Notes: generated by a model not told the origin, from the sequence alone. DNA of 64,000 nucleotides from Aminobacter anthyllidis (GCF_018555685.1 NZ_JAFLWW010000008.1:161270-225269); one strand, 5' to 3'. Counted from the first letter of the stretch, positions 18,199 to 28,153 are shown. Made by a program: numbers and translations.

Positions 18199-19293
18199 GT
18201 GCCGGATACACCGGGTAAGAATGCGATCGAGGTTCGTGGGGTTCGTAAAGTATTCGGGACGGGAGAGGCGCAGGTCGCAGCGCTGGACACCGTTTCGGTT
18301 TCGATCAGGGAAAACGAGTTCTTCACGCTGCTTGGACCTTCCGGCTGCGGCAAGACCACGCTGCTTCGCCTGATCGCCGGCTTCGATTTCCCTTCGGAAG
18401 GTGAAATCCTGCTCTATGGCAGCGATATCGCGCCACTGCCGCCGTTCAAGCGGCCGGTCAACACGGTGTTCCAGTCCTACGCGCTGTTTCCGCACATGAC
18501 GGTGGCGCAGAACATCGGCTTCGGCCTCGAGATGCTGGGCAAGCCGCGCGCCGAGATCGACGCCCGCGTCGCCGAGATGCTGAAGCTGGTGCGCATGGAG
18601 AAGCTCGCCAAGCGCCGGACGAGCCAGATCTCGGGCGGCCAGCAGCAGCGTGTCGCACTCGCCCGCGCGCTTGCGCCGCAGCCCAAGGTGCTGCTGCTCG
18701 ACGAGCCGCTGTCAGCACTCGACTACAAGCTGCGCAAGGAGATGCAGATCGAGCTCAAGCGGCTGCAGCACGAGACCGGCATCACCTTCATCTTCGTCAC
18801 CCACGACCAGGAAGAAGCGCTGACAATGTCGGACCGCATCGCGGTGATGTCATCGGGCAAGATCCTGCAGGTCGGCAGTCCGCGCGACATATACGATCGC
18901 CCGGCCGAGCGTTTCGTCGCCGACTTCATCGGCGAGACCAATTTCCTCGACGCCAGGATCGACAGCCTCGACGGAGGCAAGGCCAAGGTGACGCTGAAGT
19001 CTGGCGCCTCCATTTCCGCAACCGTTGCCGACGGCTTCAAGCCCGATGGCGACGCGACCGTCGTGATCCGGCCCGAGCACGCCAAAGCCGTCAAAGGGCA
19101 GGGCGACATCTCAGGCGTGGTCGAAAACGTCGTCTATTTCGGCACCGACACGCATGTTCACATCAAGCTGGACGATGGTGAGACCTTCACCGTGCGCCAG
19201 CAGAATGCGCGCGGCGCGGGAGCCACCTTCGAGCGTGGCGAGCGTGTCGGCGTGGTGATCGGCGACGACGCGGCCCAGATCCTGAAGGACTGA
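18199..19293 (+). CDS. potA: ABC importer ATPase, spermidine/putrescine type
   Basis: ATP-binding subunit of a polyamine-type importer, 364 residues, GTG start. Walker A is [20 protein letters not shown], the Q-loop region is [14 protein letters not shown], the signature is [16 protein letters not shown], Walker B is [17 protein letters not shown], and the H-loop is [22 protein letters not shown]-terminal TOBE-type domain (about 275-364, including [17 protein letters not shown]) is present, as in PotA. It is followed after 3 nt by the permease gene. The upstream gap from the amidohydrolase is short, so co-transcription is possible. Confidence 0.92.
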   Translation: MPDTPGKNAIEVRGVRKVFGTGEAQVAALDTVSVSIRENEFFTLLGPSGCGKTTLLRLIAGFDFPSEGEILLYGSDIAPLPPFKRPVNTVFQSYALFPHMTVAQNIGFGLEMLGKPRAEIDARVAEMLKLVRMEKLAKRRTSQISGGQQQRVALARALAPQPKVLLLDEPLSALDYKLRKEMQIELKRLQHETGITFIFVTHDQEEALTMSDRIAVMSSGKILQVGSPRDIYDRPAERFVADFIGETNFLDARIDSLDGGKAKVTLKSGASISATVADGFKPDGDATVVIRPEHAKAVKGQGDISGVVENVVYFGTDTHVHIKLDDGETFTVRQQNARGAGATFERGERVGVVIGDDAAQILKD

Positions 19294-19296
19294 GCC

Positions 19297-20217
19297 ATGG
19301 CCACTGCTGCGGAAGTCGAAAAACTCAATGAAAGCCGCGATGTTCGCAAGCGCTGGCTTTTGTCGGCGCCGGCGCTGACCATCATCTTCCTGGCGGCCTC
19401 AGGGCCGCTGCTGATCGTGTTGATCTACTCTTTCCTGACACCGGGACCTTATGGCGACGTGGTGTGGAAATTCTCCACCGAAGGCTGGGTGTCGGTCCTG
19501 CTTGAACGCGACATCTTCGATGACACGCTGGCCTTTGCCAGCGCGCATCTCACCATCTTCTGGCGCTCGCTGAAACTGGCCCTGATGGCGACCGTGGCGA
19601 CGCTGATCTTCGGGTTCCCGACTGCCTATTTCATTGCGACGCGCTCGGAGCGGACCCGCGACATCTGGCTGTTTTTGATCACCATTCCGTTCTGGACCAA
19701 CCTTTTGATCCGCACCTTCGCCGTGCTGCAGGTGATCCGCAACGAAGGCATCGTCAACACCGCGCTGATCAATCTCGGCATCATCGATCAGCCGATCCAG
19801 ATGCTCTACACCGACTTCGCCATCATGGTCGGCATGGTTTATGTCTATCTGCCGCTGATGGTGCTGCCGCTTTATGCCAGCATGGAAAAGCTCGACTTCC
19901 GCCTCGTCGAGGCCGGCTACGATCTCTATGCCACCCGCTGGCAGGTGCTGCGCCGGATCATCTTCCCGATGGTCAAGCCGGGTGTCATCGCCGGTTCGAT
20001 CCTGGTCTTCATTCCCGCCATCGGCGCCTATGTGACGCCGAGCGTCCTGGGCGGCGGCAAGAACATGATGTTCGCCAACCTGATCGAGCTGCAGTTCGGG
20101 CAGGGCCGCAACTGGCCGCTGGGGGCGGCACTGTCGATCACCGTCATGGCGATCGTCATGGTGGCGCTGCTGGTCTATGTCCGCAACACGTCGGGATCGG
20201 ATGCGCGTCATGGCTAA
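19297..20217 (+). CDS. potB: ABC importer permease, PotB type
   Basis: Inner-membrane permease, 306 residues with six predicted membrane segments. The hydrophilic N-terminus is followed by a helix at about 28-50, and the permease EAA-type loop region is RLVEAGYDLYATRWQVLRRI with PMVKPGVIAG. Typical PotB segments are FWTNLLIRTFAVLQVIRNEG and PAIGAYVTPSVLGGGKNMMF. The gene follows the ATPase by 3 nt and overlaps the next permease gene. Confidence 0.92.
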   Translation: MATAAEVEKLNESRDVRKRWLLSAPALTIIFLAASGPLLIVLIYSFLTPGPYGDVVWKFSTEGWVSVLLERDIFDDTLAFASAHLTIFWRSLKLALMATVATLIFGFPTAYFIATRSERTRDIWLFLITIPFWTNLLIRTFAVLQVIRNEGIVNTALINLGIIDQPIQMLYTDFAIMVGMVYVYLPLMVLPLYASMEKLDFRLVEAGYDLYATRWQVLRRIIFPMVKPGVIAGSILVFIPAIGAYVTPSVLGGGKNMMFANLIELQFGQGRNWPLGAALSITVMAIVMVALLVYVRNTSGSDARHG

Positions 20218-21010
20218 GCGGTTTTCGATCCGACAGCAGACCGGCTTCACCGCCATCGCCGCGGCCTGCTTCGTGCTGCTTTATCTGCCGATCGTCGTGC
20301 TGGTCGCCTACGCCTTCAACGACTCGACCTCGGTGTCGGAATGGGGTGGCTTTTCGCTGCGCTGGTTCGTCTCCGCCTGGAGCAACGTGCAGGTGATCGA
20401 CGCGTCGCTGCGTTCGCTGCAGATCGCTTCGTGTGCCGCCATACTGGCTACGATCGCCGCCACGATGGCGGCACTGGCGACGACGCGGACGCAAGCCTAT
20501 CGCGGGCTGACCTTCAAATACGCCTTCATCAACCAGCCGCTGATGGTGCCTGAGATCGTCACCGGCGTTGCGTTGCTGATCTTCTTTGCCCAGATCAAGG
20601 TCGCCACCGGCTATTCGGGGCTGGGTTACCTGATTGCCGCGCATACGGCGTTCTGCATCCCCTTCGCCTATCTGCCGATCCGGGCGCGGCTTGAGAACAT
20701 GGACCTGACGCTCGAACGGGCCGCCGCCGATCTTTACGCCACGCCGTGGAAGGCGTTCCGCCGCGTGACGCTGCCTCTTTTGTGGCCGGGCATCATCGCT
20801 GGCCTGATGCTCGCCTTCGTCATCTCGCTCGACGACGTCGTCATCACCGAGTTCGTCAAGTCGGGCGGGCAGGACACCTTGCCAACCTACATGCTGGGGC
20901 AGATCCGCCGCGGCATCACGCCGGAGGTCAATGCGATCTCGACCGTCTTCCTGCTCTTGTCGGTCGTCATCGTCACGCTGTTCTTCTTCTTGAGCAGGAA
21001 ACGGGATTAA
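20210..21010 (+). CDS. potC: ABC importer permease, PotC type
   Basis: Second inner-membrane permease of the polyamine-type importer, about 266 residues from the ATG at 20210 ([20 protein letters not shown]); an ATG at 20201 would add three residues. It overlaps the PotB gene by 8 nt. Six membrane segments are seen. Characteristic PotC sequences are [20 protein letters not shown], the loop [20 protein letters not shown] with [15 protein letters not shown], and [15 protein letters not shown], the last being a hallmark of the PotC/YdcV family. Confidence 0.92.
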   Translation: MAKRFSIRQQTGFTAIAAACFVLLYLPIVVLVAYAFNDSTSVSEWGGFSLRWFVSAWSNVQVIDASLRSLQIASCAAILATIAATMAALATTRTQAYRGLTFKYAFINQPLMVPEIVTGVALLIFFAQIKVATGYSGLGYLIAAHTAFCIPFAYLPIRARLENMDLTLERAAADLYATPWKAFRRVTLPLLWPGIIAGLMLAFVISLDDVVITEFVKSGGQDTLPTYMLGQIRRGITPEVNAISTVFLLLSVVIVTLFFFLSRKRD

Positions 21011-21024
21011 TCAACGGGAGTGAA

Positions 21025-22062
21025 ATGATGAACCTGAAATCCATGTCGATGGCGGTCAGCCTCGCGCTGCTGGCGTCGACCAGCCTGGCCTCGGCTGAAG
21101 GCGCGCTGAACATCTACAACTGGGGCAACTACATCAGCCCCGACATGATCAAGAAGTTCGAGGAGAAGTTCAGCGTCAAGGTCACTGTGACCGACTACGA
21201 CTCGAACGACACCGCACTTGCCAAGGTGCGCCAGGGCGGCCACGGCTTCGACGTCGCCATGCCGTCGCAAACCTACGTGCCGATCTGGATCAGTGAAGGG
21301 CTGGTACTGGAGACCAATCCCGGCGGCATGGAGAACTTCAAGAACGTGGCACCCGAATGGGCCAATCCGGCCTTCGATCCGGGCCGCAAGTACACCGTGC
21401 CGTGGGCCTGGGGCACCGTCGGCGTGGTCGTCAACACCGACGTCTACAAGGGCGATATCAACACCTGGAAGATCGTCTTCGACACGCCTGAAGAGCTGAA
21501 GGGCAAGGTCAACGTCGTTCCCGAGATGAACGACGTCATGCATGCCGCGATCAAGTATGTCGGCGGCGAGCAGTGCACCGGCGACAAGGAAGTGCTGAAG
21601 AAGGTGCGCGACGTGCTCGTCGCCGCCAAGCCGAACTGGATCGCCATGGAATACAACACCATCGAGAAGATGGGCGCCGGCGACTTCAAGGCAACCAGCG
21701 ACTGGAACGGCTCGGCGTTGCGCCAGCGCCTGAAGAACCCAGCCATCCATTACGGCTACCCGGTCGAGGGCTTCCAGTACTGGAGCGACAACGTCGTTGT
21801 CCTCAAGGATGCCAAGAATGTCGAGAATGCCAAGCTGTTCCAGAACTTCATGATGGACCCTGAGAACGCGGCGATGAACTCGGCCTTCCACCGCTATGCC
21901 AACGGCATCGCCGGCTCGGAGAAGTTCATGCCTGCGGACATGACCTCGGCGCCCGAGGTCGTGGTGCCGGAGGAGTTCAAGAAGAACGGCGAGATCCTGC
22001 AGACCTGCGCGCCTGAAGTGACGGCGCTCTACACCAAGATCTGGACCGAACTGCAGAAGTAG
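21025..22062 (+). CDS. potD: Polyamine-type periplasmic binding protein, first copy
   Basis: Periplasmic substrate-binding protein of the PotD/PotF class, 345 residues. The ATG at 21025 has a GGGAG site and gives a signal peptide ([20 protein letters not shown], cleavage near SLASA-EG). The mature start [20 protein letters not shown] and the [20 protein letters not shown] segment are typical of the family. It is close in sequence to the next gene; most of the mature region aligns without gaps. It follows the permease by 14 nt and precedes a hairpin and the second copy. Confidence 0.92.
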   Translation: MMNLKSMSMAVSLALLASTSLASAEGALNIYNWGNYISPDMIKKFEEKFSVKVTVTDYDSNDTALAKVRQGGHGFDVAMPSQTYVPIWISEGLVLETNPGGMENFKNVAPEWANPAFDPGRKYTVPWAWGTVGVVVNTDVYKGDINTWKIVFDTPEELKGKVNVVPEMNDVMHAAIKYVGGEQCTGDKEVLKKVRDVLVAAKPNWIAMEYNTIEKMGAGDFKATSDWNGSALRQRLKNPAIHYGYPVEGFQYWSDNVVVLKDAKNVENAKLFQNFMMDPENAAMNSAFHRYANGIAGSEKFMPADMTSAPEVVVPEEFKKNGEILQTCAPEVTALYTKIWTELQK

Positions 22063-22083
22063 GCTTTGCGCGGGCCACGGCTG

Positions 22084-22109
22084 CCGGGATCGACGAAAAT
22101 CGATCCCGG
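22084..22109 (+). terminator. Hairpin between the two binding-protein genes
   Basis: CCGGGATCGA (22084-22093), a six-base loop CGAAAA and the complementary TCGATCCCGG (22100-22109) form a perfect 10-bp stem directly after the first binding-protein gene. No clear T-run follows, so it may protect the upstream mRNA or attenuate read-through rather than stop transcription outright. Confidence 0.65.
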
Positions 22110-22170
22110 TAGTGACCCATTTCTTATCTGCCGCTGGCAGAAAAAATCATATGAATGAAAGGACATTGCC

Positions 22171-23205
22171 ATGAAAACGAGATTGTCCGCCGCCACCACG
22201 GCCCTGGCGCTGCTGGCCGCAACCGGCCTCGCCGACGCCGAAGGTGCGCTCAACATCTACAATTGGGGCAATTACACCAACCCGGACGTCATCAAGAAGT
22301 TCGAGGACAAGTACAAGGTCAAGGTGACGATCACCGACTACGACTCGAACGAGACCGCACTTGCCAAGGTGCGCCAGGGCGGCAGCGGCTTCGACATCGC
22401 CGTGCCCTCGCAGACGCACCTGCCGATCTGGATCAAGGAAGGCCTCCTGCTCGAGACCAATCCCGGCGGCATGGAGAACTTCAAGAACGTGGCGCCCGAC
22501 TGGGCCAACCCCGAATTCGACCCCGGCCGCAAGTATTCGGTGCCGTGGGCCTGGGGCACCCTTGGGACCGTCGTCAACACCACCACCTACAAAGGTGACA
22601 TCAACACCTGGAAGATCATCTTCGAGACGCCCGACGAGCTGAAGGGCAAGGTCAACGTCGTTCCCGAGATGAAGGACGTGGTAACAGCCGCGATCCGCTA
22701 TGTCGGCGGTGAACAGTGCACGGCCGACAAGGAGGTGCTGAAGAAGGCGCGAGATCTGCTGGTGGCGGCCAAGCCGAACTGGGTCGCCATGGAATTTGGC
22801 GCCATCGACAAGATGAAAGCCGGCGACTTCCAGGCTTCCACCACCTGGAACGGTGCTGCGCTGCGCATCCGCCTGGCGCGTCCCGAGGTCCACTACGGCT
22901 ATCCGAAGGAAGGCTTCACCTTCTGGAGCGACAACGTCGTGGTGCTGAAGGACGCCAAGAACGTCGAGAACGCCAAGCTGTTCCAGAATTTCGTCATGGA
23001 CCCCGAGATCGCGGGCGCGCTTTCGGCCTTCCACCGCTATGCCAACGGCATTGCCGGCTCGGAGAAGTTCATGCCGGCCGAGATGAAGGACGCCCCGGAA
23101 ATCGTCATTCCGGAAGCCAGCAAGGCGCATGGTACGATGGCCCTGATGTGCCCGCCGGAGGTCGATGCGATCTACACCAGGATCTGGACCGACCTGCAGA
23201 AGTAA
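22171..23205 (+). CDS. potD: Polyamine-type periplasmic binding protein, second copy
   Basis: A second PotD/PotF-like binding protein of 344 residues with its own signal peptide (MKTRLSAATTALALLAATGL, then [20 protein letters not shown]). It is a tandem paralogue of the gene before it: shared blocks include [40 protein letters not shown] and [20 protein letters not shown]. Differences cluster in ligand-facing-type stretches (LRIRLARPEVHYGYPKEGFT versus [20 protein letters not shown]). Two binding proteins feeding one importer suggest broadened or shifted specificity. Confidence 0.92.
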   Translation: MKTRLSAATTALALLAATGLADAEGALNIYNWGNYTNPDVIKKFEDKYKVKVTITDYDSNETALAKVRQGGSGFDIAVPSQTHLPIWIKEGLLLETNPGGMENFKNVAPDWANPEFDPGRKYSVPWAWGTLGTVVNTTTYKGDINTWKIIFETPDELKGKVNVVPEMKDVVTAAIRYVGGEQCTADKEVLKKARDLLVAAKPNWVAMEFGAIDKMKAGDFQASTTWNGAALRIRLARPEVHYGYPKEGFTFWSDNVVVLKDAKNVENAKLFQNFVMDPEIAGALSAFHRYANGIAGSEKFMPAEMKDAPEIVIPEASKAHGTMALMCPPEVDAIYTRIWTDLQK

Positions 23206-23212
23206 ACACAGC

Positions 23213-23238
23213 GGGGTCCGGCGCACGCGCCGGACCCC
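23213..23238 (+). terminator. Hairpin after the second binding-protein gene
   Basis: GGGGTCCGGCGC (23213-23224) and its exact complement GCGCCGGACCCC (23227-23238) form a 12-bp inverted repeat with a two-base centre (four or more unpaired bases in practice). It sits 7 nt after the binding-protein stop. A T-run is lacking, so partial termination or mRNA protection is inferred. Confidence 0.65.
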
Positions 23239-23266
23239 ATGCTCGCCTAAAGCGTGAGGTGACGCG

Positions 23267-24463
23267 ATGAGTTCCTACCGCAACAGCGATGTGCCGCCCC
23301 CGATCATGCAGGGCTCGCCGCCGGCAATGCCGGTGCCGAAGGCAGCCTGGGACATGCCGCCATGGAACCGCTGGGCGTTCCAGCATGTGCGCGAGATCGT
23401 ACCGACGGCGGAGGTGTGGCGCGGCGAAGGGCCGGTGCGCGCATTGCCGCGCGCGGAAACGGATCTCGACGGGCTGGCGGTCGTGGACAGCCAGGGCAAG
23501 CCGACGACGCTTTCGGGCCTGCTCGACGAGACCTATACCGACGGCTTCCTTGTGCTCAAGGACGGCAAGATCGCCTATGAGCGCTATTTCAACGGCATGA
23601 CGCCGCGCACGCCGCATCTGTCGCAATCGGTGGCGAAGTCGGTGACGGGCACGGTGTTCGGCATTGTGGCCGGGCGTGGCATCGTCGACCCGAAGAAGCT
23701 GGTGACCGATTATCTGCCGGAACTGGCAACGACCGGCTGGAAAGGTGCCACCGTCCAGCAGGTGCTCGACATGACCACGGGCGTGCGCTTCAGCGAAGCC
23801 TATACCGATCCCTATTCCGACATCGGCCAGGTCGACGTCGCCTGCGGCTGGAAGCCGGTCCCCGCTGATACGGACCCCGACTTCCACTGGCCGCGGCATA
23901 TGTTCGAGCTGATCGAGCGCCTGACCGAAACGACGCGGCCGCATGGCGCTGCCTTCGAGTATCGCTCGATTGAAACAGACGTGCTGGCTTTCATCATGGA
24001 ACGCGCAACCGGCAAGCGGCTGCCACAGCTGGTTTCGGAAGAGCTGTGGCAGAAGATCGGCGCCGAAGAGAGCGCCTGTTTCACCGTCGACAGTGCCGGC
24101 TATGCGATAGCCGATGGTGGCTTCAACGCGACGTTGCGCGATTACGCCCGCTTCGGCCAGACGATCCTCGAAGGCGGCGCCGGCATCGTGCCCGCCGATT
24201 GGATCGCCGAGACGCGGAACGGCGTGCACGGCCCGAACTTCAGCACCTCGATGCCGGAAGCCAGCTACCGCAACCAGTTCTGGATCGAGGATCCGCGCTC
24301 GCGCGCACTGATGTGCCGTGGCGTGTTCGGGCAACTGATCCATATCGACTTCGACGCCGGCATGGTGACGGTGAAACTGTCGACCTGGCCCGACTTCACC
24401 TCCGTGCCCTATTCAGTGGCGACCCTGAAGGCCGTGCACGCGATATCGGCCGCACTCGCCTGA
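23267..24463 (+). CDS. NylB-like serine hydrolase, first copy (beta-lactamase class C fold)
   Basis: Predicted cytoplasmic serine hydrolase of 398 residues, resembling 6-aminohexanoate-dimer hydrolase and class C beta-lactamase-like proteins. The catalytic SxxK motif is Ser121-Val-Ala-Lys124 (LSQSVAKSVTG) and the YxS motif is Tyr232-Arg-Ser234 (FEYRSIETD). No signal peptide was seen. The N-terminal segment NRWAFQHVREIV is shared with the next gene. It follows the importer genes on the same strand, so an amide or ester of an imported amine is a plausible substrate. Confidence 0.85.
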   Translation: MSSYRNSDVPPPIMQGSPPAMPVPKAAWDMPPWNRWAFQHVREIVPTAEVWRGEGPVRALPRAETDLDGLAVVDSQGKPTTLSGLLDETYTDGFLVLKDGKIAYERYFNGMTPRTPHLSQSVAKSVTGTVFGIVAGRGIVDPKKLVTDYLPELATTGWKGATVQQVLDMTTGVRFSEAYTDPYSDIGQVDVACGWKPVPADTDPDFHWPRHMFELIERLTETTRPHGAAFEYRSIETDVLAFIMERATGKRLPQLVSEELWQKIGAEESACFTVDSAGYAIADGGFNATLRDYARFGQTILEGGAGIVPADWIAETRNGVHGPNFSTSMPEASYRNQFWIEDPRSRALMCRGVFGQLIHIDFDAGMVTVKLSTWPDFTSVPYSVATLKAVHAISAALA

Positions 24464-24491
24464 CCGGAATACTCAGCAGCAAGGAAATATC

Positions 24492-25670
24492 ATGACGTCA
24501 TCAAACGCCTTCGAGCAGGCATTCGGTTTTGCGCGCAAGGATGTGACGCTCGGCAATTGGCGCGAACAGCCGTTCAACCGCTGGGCCTTCCAGAATGTCG
24601 GCGAGATGGTGCGCAGCGCGCGGATCCCGGCCGGGGAGGGCAAGGTCGAGAGCGCGTCGGTCGAGCTCGGCGGGCTTCTGGCGGAAACCGTGGCGACCAA
24701 TGGCCGAAACGAGACCGTGGCCGGCTTCCTCGAGCGCTCGTCGACAGACGCGCTTGCGGTGATGAAGAAGGGGCGCTTCGTCGGCGACTGGTTCGCGCCC
24801 GCGATGCGGCCCGACGCGCGGCACATCATTTTTTCGATCTCGAAGTCGCTGACGGCGATCCTTGCCGGCGCACTCGGAGGCGAGGGCAAGCTCGATCCGA
24901 ATGCGCCCGTGACGGCGTATGTGCCCGAAGCCAAGGGCTCGGTCTATGCCAATGCCACCGTGCGGCACGTGCTCGACATGACCGTCAGCCTCGATTTCGA
25001 GGAGGCCTATCTCGATCCCGAAAGCGCGTTTGCGCGTTATCGCCGCGCCACGATGTGGAACCCGGGCGGCGGGTCGGAGACGCTGCGCGAGTTCCTCGTT
25101 TCGCTGCAGCAGCTGGATGAGCCGCATGGAAAAACCTTTCGCTACCGTTCGCCCAATTCCGACCTGCTCGGCATCATCGTCGAACGCGCCTCGGGGCAAC
25201 GCTACGCGGACCTGATGTCGGAGAAGCTGTGGCAGCCGCTGGGTGCGGTGCGCGACGGCTTCGTCAGCGTCGACGCGGAAGGTTCGTCGCGTGCCGCCGG
25301 CGGCGTGTCGGTAGCGGTGCGCGATCTTGCCCGTGTCGGCGAGATGATGCGCCAGGGCGGTGTGGCCGAAGGCGGGCGGATCGTGCCGCAAGCCTGGGTC
25401 GAGGACACGATCCATGGCGGCGACGCGGCAGCCTGGCAGCGCGGCACGATGACCAACCTGTTTGCCCAGGGGCGCTATCGCAACAAATGGTACCAGAGCG
25501 CCAACGCCAGCCAGGCCTATTGCGGCATCGGCATTCATGGCCAGTGGCTCTATGTCGACCCCAAGGCCGAGGTGGTGATCTCCAAGATGTCGTCTCAGGC
25601 GTTGCCGGTCGACGATCCGCTCGACCTCGACAACGTGGCGTTCTTCGAGGCGATCTGCGCAAGGATTTGA
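24492..25670 (+). CDS. NylB-like serine hydrolase, second copy
   Basis: A paralogue of the preceding gene, 392 residues, 28 nt downstream. The catalytic motifs are Ser115-Ile-Ser-Lys118 (FSISKSLTAILAG) and Tyr218-Arg-Ser220 (FRYRSPNSD), with NRWAFQNVGEMV conserved near the N-terminus. Both copies have LDMT segments before the Tyr motif (VRHVLDMTVSLDFEEAY here). The two proteins are clearly homologous but far from identical, so each may have its own substrate. It ends the apparent operon. Confidence 0.85.
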   Translation: MTSSNAFEQAFGFARKDVTLGNWREQPFNRWAFQNVGEMVRSARIPAGEGKVESASVELGGLLAETVATNGRNETVAGFLERSSTDALAVMKKGRFVGDWFAPAMRPDARHIIFSISKSLTAILAGALGGEGKLDPNAPVTAYVPEAKGSVYANATVRHVLDMTVSLDFEEAYLDPESAFARYRRATMWNPGGGSETLREFLVSLQQLDEPHGKTFRYRSPNSDLLGIIVERASGQRYADLMSEKLWQPLGAVRDGFVSVDAEGSSRAAGGVSVAVRDLARVGEMMRQGGVAEGGRIVPQAWVEDTIHGGDAAAWQRGTMTNLFAQGRYRNKWYQSANASQAYCGIGIHGQWLYVDPKAEVVISKMSSQALPVDDPLDLDNVAFFEAICARI

Positions 25671-25700
25671 GGGGGCGGCGTTCGAGTTCTATCGAATACC

Positions 25701-25753
25701 CTCTCCGTCACGGCTTCGCCGTGCCACCTCTCCCCCACTTCATGGGGGCGAGG
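25701..25753. repeat. Palindromic intergenic element at the convergent end of the hydrolase gene and gbpR
   Basis: Two nested stem-loops are visible. The first is CACGGC-TTC-GCCGTG at 25709-25723. The second is CCTCTCCCCC (25727-25736) pairing with GGGGGCGAGG (25744-25753), one mismatch. The CCTCTCCCCC-type sequence resembles the G/C-rich palindromes elsewhere in this window. It probably acts as a bidirectional terminator between the two convergent genes. Confidence 0.6.
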
Positions 25754-25778
25754 AACCCAATCCTTTGAGGCCGCCGCC

Positions 25779-26765
25779 CTACGCGATCTCGCGCAGGATG
25801 TGGTCGTGCAGCAGCTGCGCCGTGGGTGACAGGGTGCGGCCGTGCACGGTGATCAGGCTGTAGGGCTGGACGTTGATGTCGAAGGCGATCGGCAGGATTT
25901 CGATCGACCCGGCCAGTCCGCTCTCGCTGTTGACGAATTTCGCGACGTCGATGGCGATGGGGGCGATGGCGTCCGACTGCGCCACCATCACCAGCGTCAG
26001 CAGCAGCGAACTGGTGTTGAGGATGCGGTCGGGCATGCGCACGTTGCGGCTCATGAAGATGCCTTGCACCGTCTGGCGCAGCAGCGAACCGCCGGGCTGG
26101 AACACCCAGTCGAACTCCGCGAGGCGCTCCAGCGCGACAGTGCCGGACCCGGCCAGCGGATGGCCACGGCGGACGATGAGGCAGGCTTTCTCGATGCCGA
26201 TGATGCGGCTTTCGAACAAGCGCGGGTCAAGATCGTCGGGCACGCGGGCGACGATGAAATCGTGGCGCGACGCCAAAAGTTCGCGTGCCAGCACGGCACT
26301 GGTCTCGATCTGGACGCTGATTTCGATGCGCGGGTAGCGCTCGCGGATCTTGCGGATCGCCGGCACGGCCAGCTCGATTGCCGGCGCGGTGACGGCACCC
26401 ATCGCAACGGAGCCGCCCTTGCCGGATTTGAGGTCGGAGATCTCGCGGTCGACCTGCTGCATCTCGAGCAGGATGGCGCGGCCGCGGCGGGCGAGGGCTG
26501 CGCCATAAGGCGTGAGCCGGATGCCGCGCGGCAACCTTTCGCAGATCTGCACGCCGAGGATGTCCTCGATCTCGGAGATCATGCGAGAGGCGGCCGGCTG
26601 GGAGATGTTCATCACCTGGGCCGCGGCGCTGATCTGGCCATGATCCTCGAGCGCCACCACCATGCGCATGTGGCGCAGCTTGAGGCCGCTGCGCAGCAGG
26701 GTTTCGTTGTCGCTGATGCGCACGCTGGAGCCGGTCGTGCGGACGTCGTTCTGGATGTCGACCAT
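25779..26765 (-). CDS. gbpR: GbpR-like LysR-family regulator of the chvE locus
   Basis: LysR-type regulator of about 328 residues. The start at 26765 (MVDIQNDVRTTGSSV) has an AAGGA site; an ATG at 26795 would add ten residues. The N-terminal helix-turn-helix is LKLRHMRMVVALEDHGQISA followed by AAQVMNISQPAASRMISEIE. The rest is the periplasmic-binding-like effector domain. Divergent placement from chvE-gguAB matches GbpR (galactose-binding protein regulator) in Agrobacterium, which responds to sugars such as arabinose and galactose. The exact effector cannot be read from the sequence. Confidence 0.85.
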   Translation of the reverse strand: MVDIQNDVRTTGSSVRISDNETLLRSGLKLRHMRMVVALEDHGQISAAAQVMNISQPAASRMISEIEDILGVQICERLPRGIRLTPYGAALARRGRAILLEMQQVDREISDLKSGKGGSVAMGAVTAPAIELAVPAIRKIRERYPRIEISVQIETSAVLARELLASRHDFIVARVPDDLDPRLFESRIIGIEKACLIVRRGHPLAGSGTVALERLAEFDWVFQPGGSLLRQTVQGIFMSRNVRMPDRILNTSSLLLTLVMVAQSDAIAPIAIDVAKFVNSESGLAGSIEILPIAFDINVQPYSLITVHGRTLSPTAQLLHDHILREIA

Positions 26766-26814
26766 AATGCCAATCCTTCCATGCCGGCCTGTCATCCGAG
26801 CCAGACGGCGGAAA

Positions 26815-26834
26815 GCATATCAGAAATGATATGC
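26815..26834. promoter_or_regulatory. Candidate GbpR operator
   Basis: A perfect 8-bp inverted repeat, GCATATCA (26815-26822), GAAA, TGATATGC (26827-26834), lies 50 nt upstream of gbpR. It contains a T-N11-A core as expected for LysR-type sites. It stands in the 295-nt gap divergent to chvE, whose start is 226 nt away. Binding is inferred from position and symmetry. Confidence 0.55.
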
Positions 26835-27060
26835 CATGAACCTGAATTTGCATTTGACTGTTATGTCACATTCCCCGACGTTAAGAGCCGTCGCGAGTTC
26901 GATGTCAGCCAGCCGGAGGCTGGCGCATCGAGCGGAGGAAACGCAGGGCTCGCGGCCTTTTGGGAGAAAGTCACAGAATTTGGCTTAGCCGCGCCGTTCA
27001 TGGCGGGGCCACGCGCGAGCGTTTGCATCCGCGCGCCGGCACTTCACAAGGGAGAAGAAG

Positions 27061-28128
27061 GTGAAGATCATCAAGACGTTCGTAGCCGCCCTGGCAGTTG
27101 GCCTCTCGGCCATGACCTTTGCGGCCGATGCCCAGGACAAGGGACTGGTTGGCATCGCCATGCCGACAAAGTCCTCGCTGCGCTGGATCGCCGACGGCGA
27201 TGCGCTCAAGGCGGCCCTGGAATCCAAGGGCTACACCGTCGACATGCAGTATGCAGAAGACGATATCCCCAACCAGCTCGCCCAGATCGAGAACATGGTG
27301 ACCAAGGATGCCAAGGCGCTGATCGTCGCGTCGATCGACGGGACGACGCTGTCGGCCGTTCTCCAGCAGGCTGCCGACAAGGGCGTCAAGGTCATCGCCT
27401 ATGACCGTCTGATCCGCGACAGCGGCAATGTCGACTATTACACCACCTTCGACAACTTCAAGGTTGGCGTGCTGCAGGCGGAATCGCTGCTCAAGGGCCT
27501 TGGCTATCCGGGAAAGCCCGGCCCGTTCAACATCGAGCTGTTTGGCGGCTCGCCTGACGACAACAACGCCTTCTTCTTCTATGACGGCGCCATGTCGGTG
27601 CTCCAGCCGCTGATCGACAAGGGTACGCTCGTCGTCAAGTCGGGCCAGATGGGCATGGAAAAGGTCGGCACGCTGCGCTGGGACGCTGCGGTCGCGCAGG
27701 CCCGCATGGATAATATCCTCTCCGCCAACTATTCCGACGGCAGCCGCGTCGATGCGGTGCTGGCACCTTATGACGGCCTGTCGCGCGGCATCATCTCGTC
27801 GCTGCGCGGCGTTGGCTACGGCACAGCCGAACAGCCCTGGCCGATCATCTCCGGCCAGGATGCCGAAGTACCTTCGGTCAAGGCGATCATCGCCGGCGAA
27901 CAGTATTCGACGGTGTTCAAGGACACCCGCGAGCTGGCCAAGGTGACGGCAAATCTCGTCGATGCCGTGCTTGCCGGCGGCAAGCCGGAGATCAATGACG
28001 AAAAGACCTATAACAACGGCGTCAAGGTCGTTCCGTCCTACCTTCTGGTCCCGGTCTCGGTCGACAAGTCCAACTACGAGCAGATCGTGGTCGGCTCCGG
28101 CTACATCAAGGCGGAAGAGCTGAAGTAG
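27061..28128 (+). CDS. chvE: ChvE-like periplasmic sugar-binding protein
   Basis: Periplasmic sugar-binding protein of the ChvE type, 355 residues, GTG start behind a GGGAGAAGAAG site. The signal peptide is [20 protein letters not shown], cleaved near FAADAQ. The mature start [20 protein letters not shown] and later segments [40 protein letters not shown] and [20 protein letters not shown] are those of ChvE. In Agrobacterium ChvE feeds GguAB and links sugar to VirA; no vir genes are in this window. It is divergent from gbpR and precedes the ABC genes. Confidence 0.94.
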   Translation: MKIIKTFVAALAVGLSAMTFAADAQDKGLVGIAMPTKSSLRWIADGDALKAALESKGYTVDMQYAEDDIPNQLAQIENMVTKDAKALIVASIDGTTLSAVLQQAADKGVKVIAYDRLIRDSGNVDYYTTFDNFKVGVLQAESLLKGLGYPGKPGPFNIELFGGSPDDNNAFFFYDGAMSVLQPLIDKGTLVVKSGQMGMEKVGTLRWDAAVAQARMDNILSANYSDGSRVDAVLAPYDGLSRGIISSLRGVGYGTAEQPWPIISGQDAEVPSVKAIIAGEQYSTVFKDTRELAKVTANLVDAVLAGGKPEINDEKTYNNGVKVVPSYLLVPVSVDKSNYEQIVVGSGYIKAEELK

Positions 28129-28153
28129 GCCCAGGCGCCCTTCTCGGACCTCA

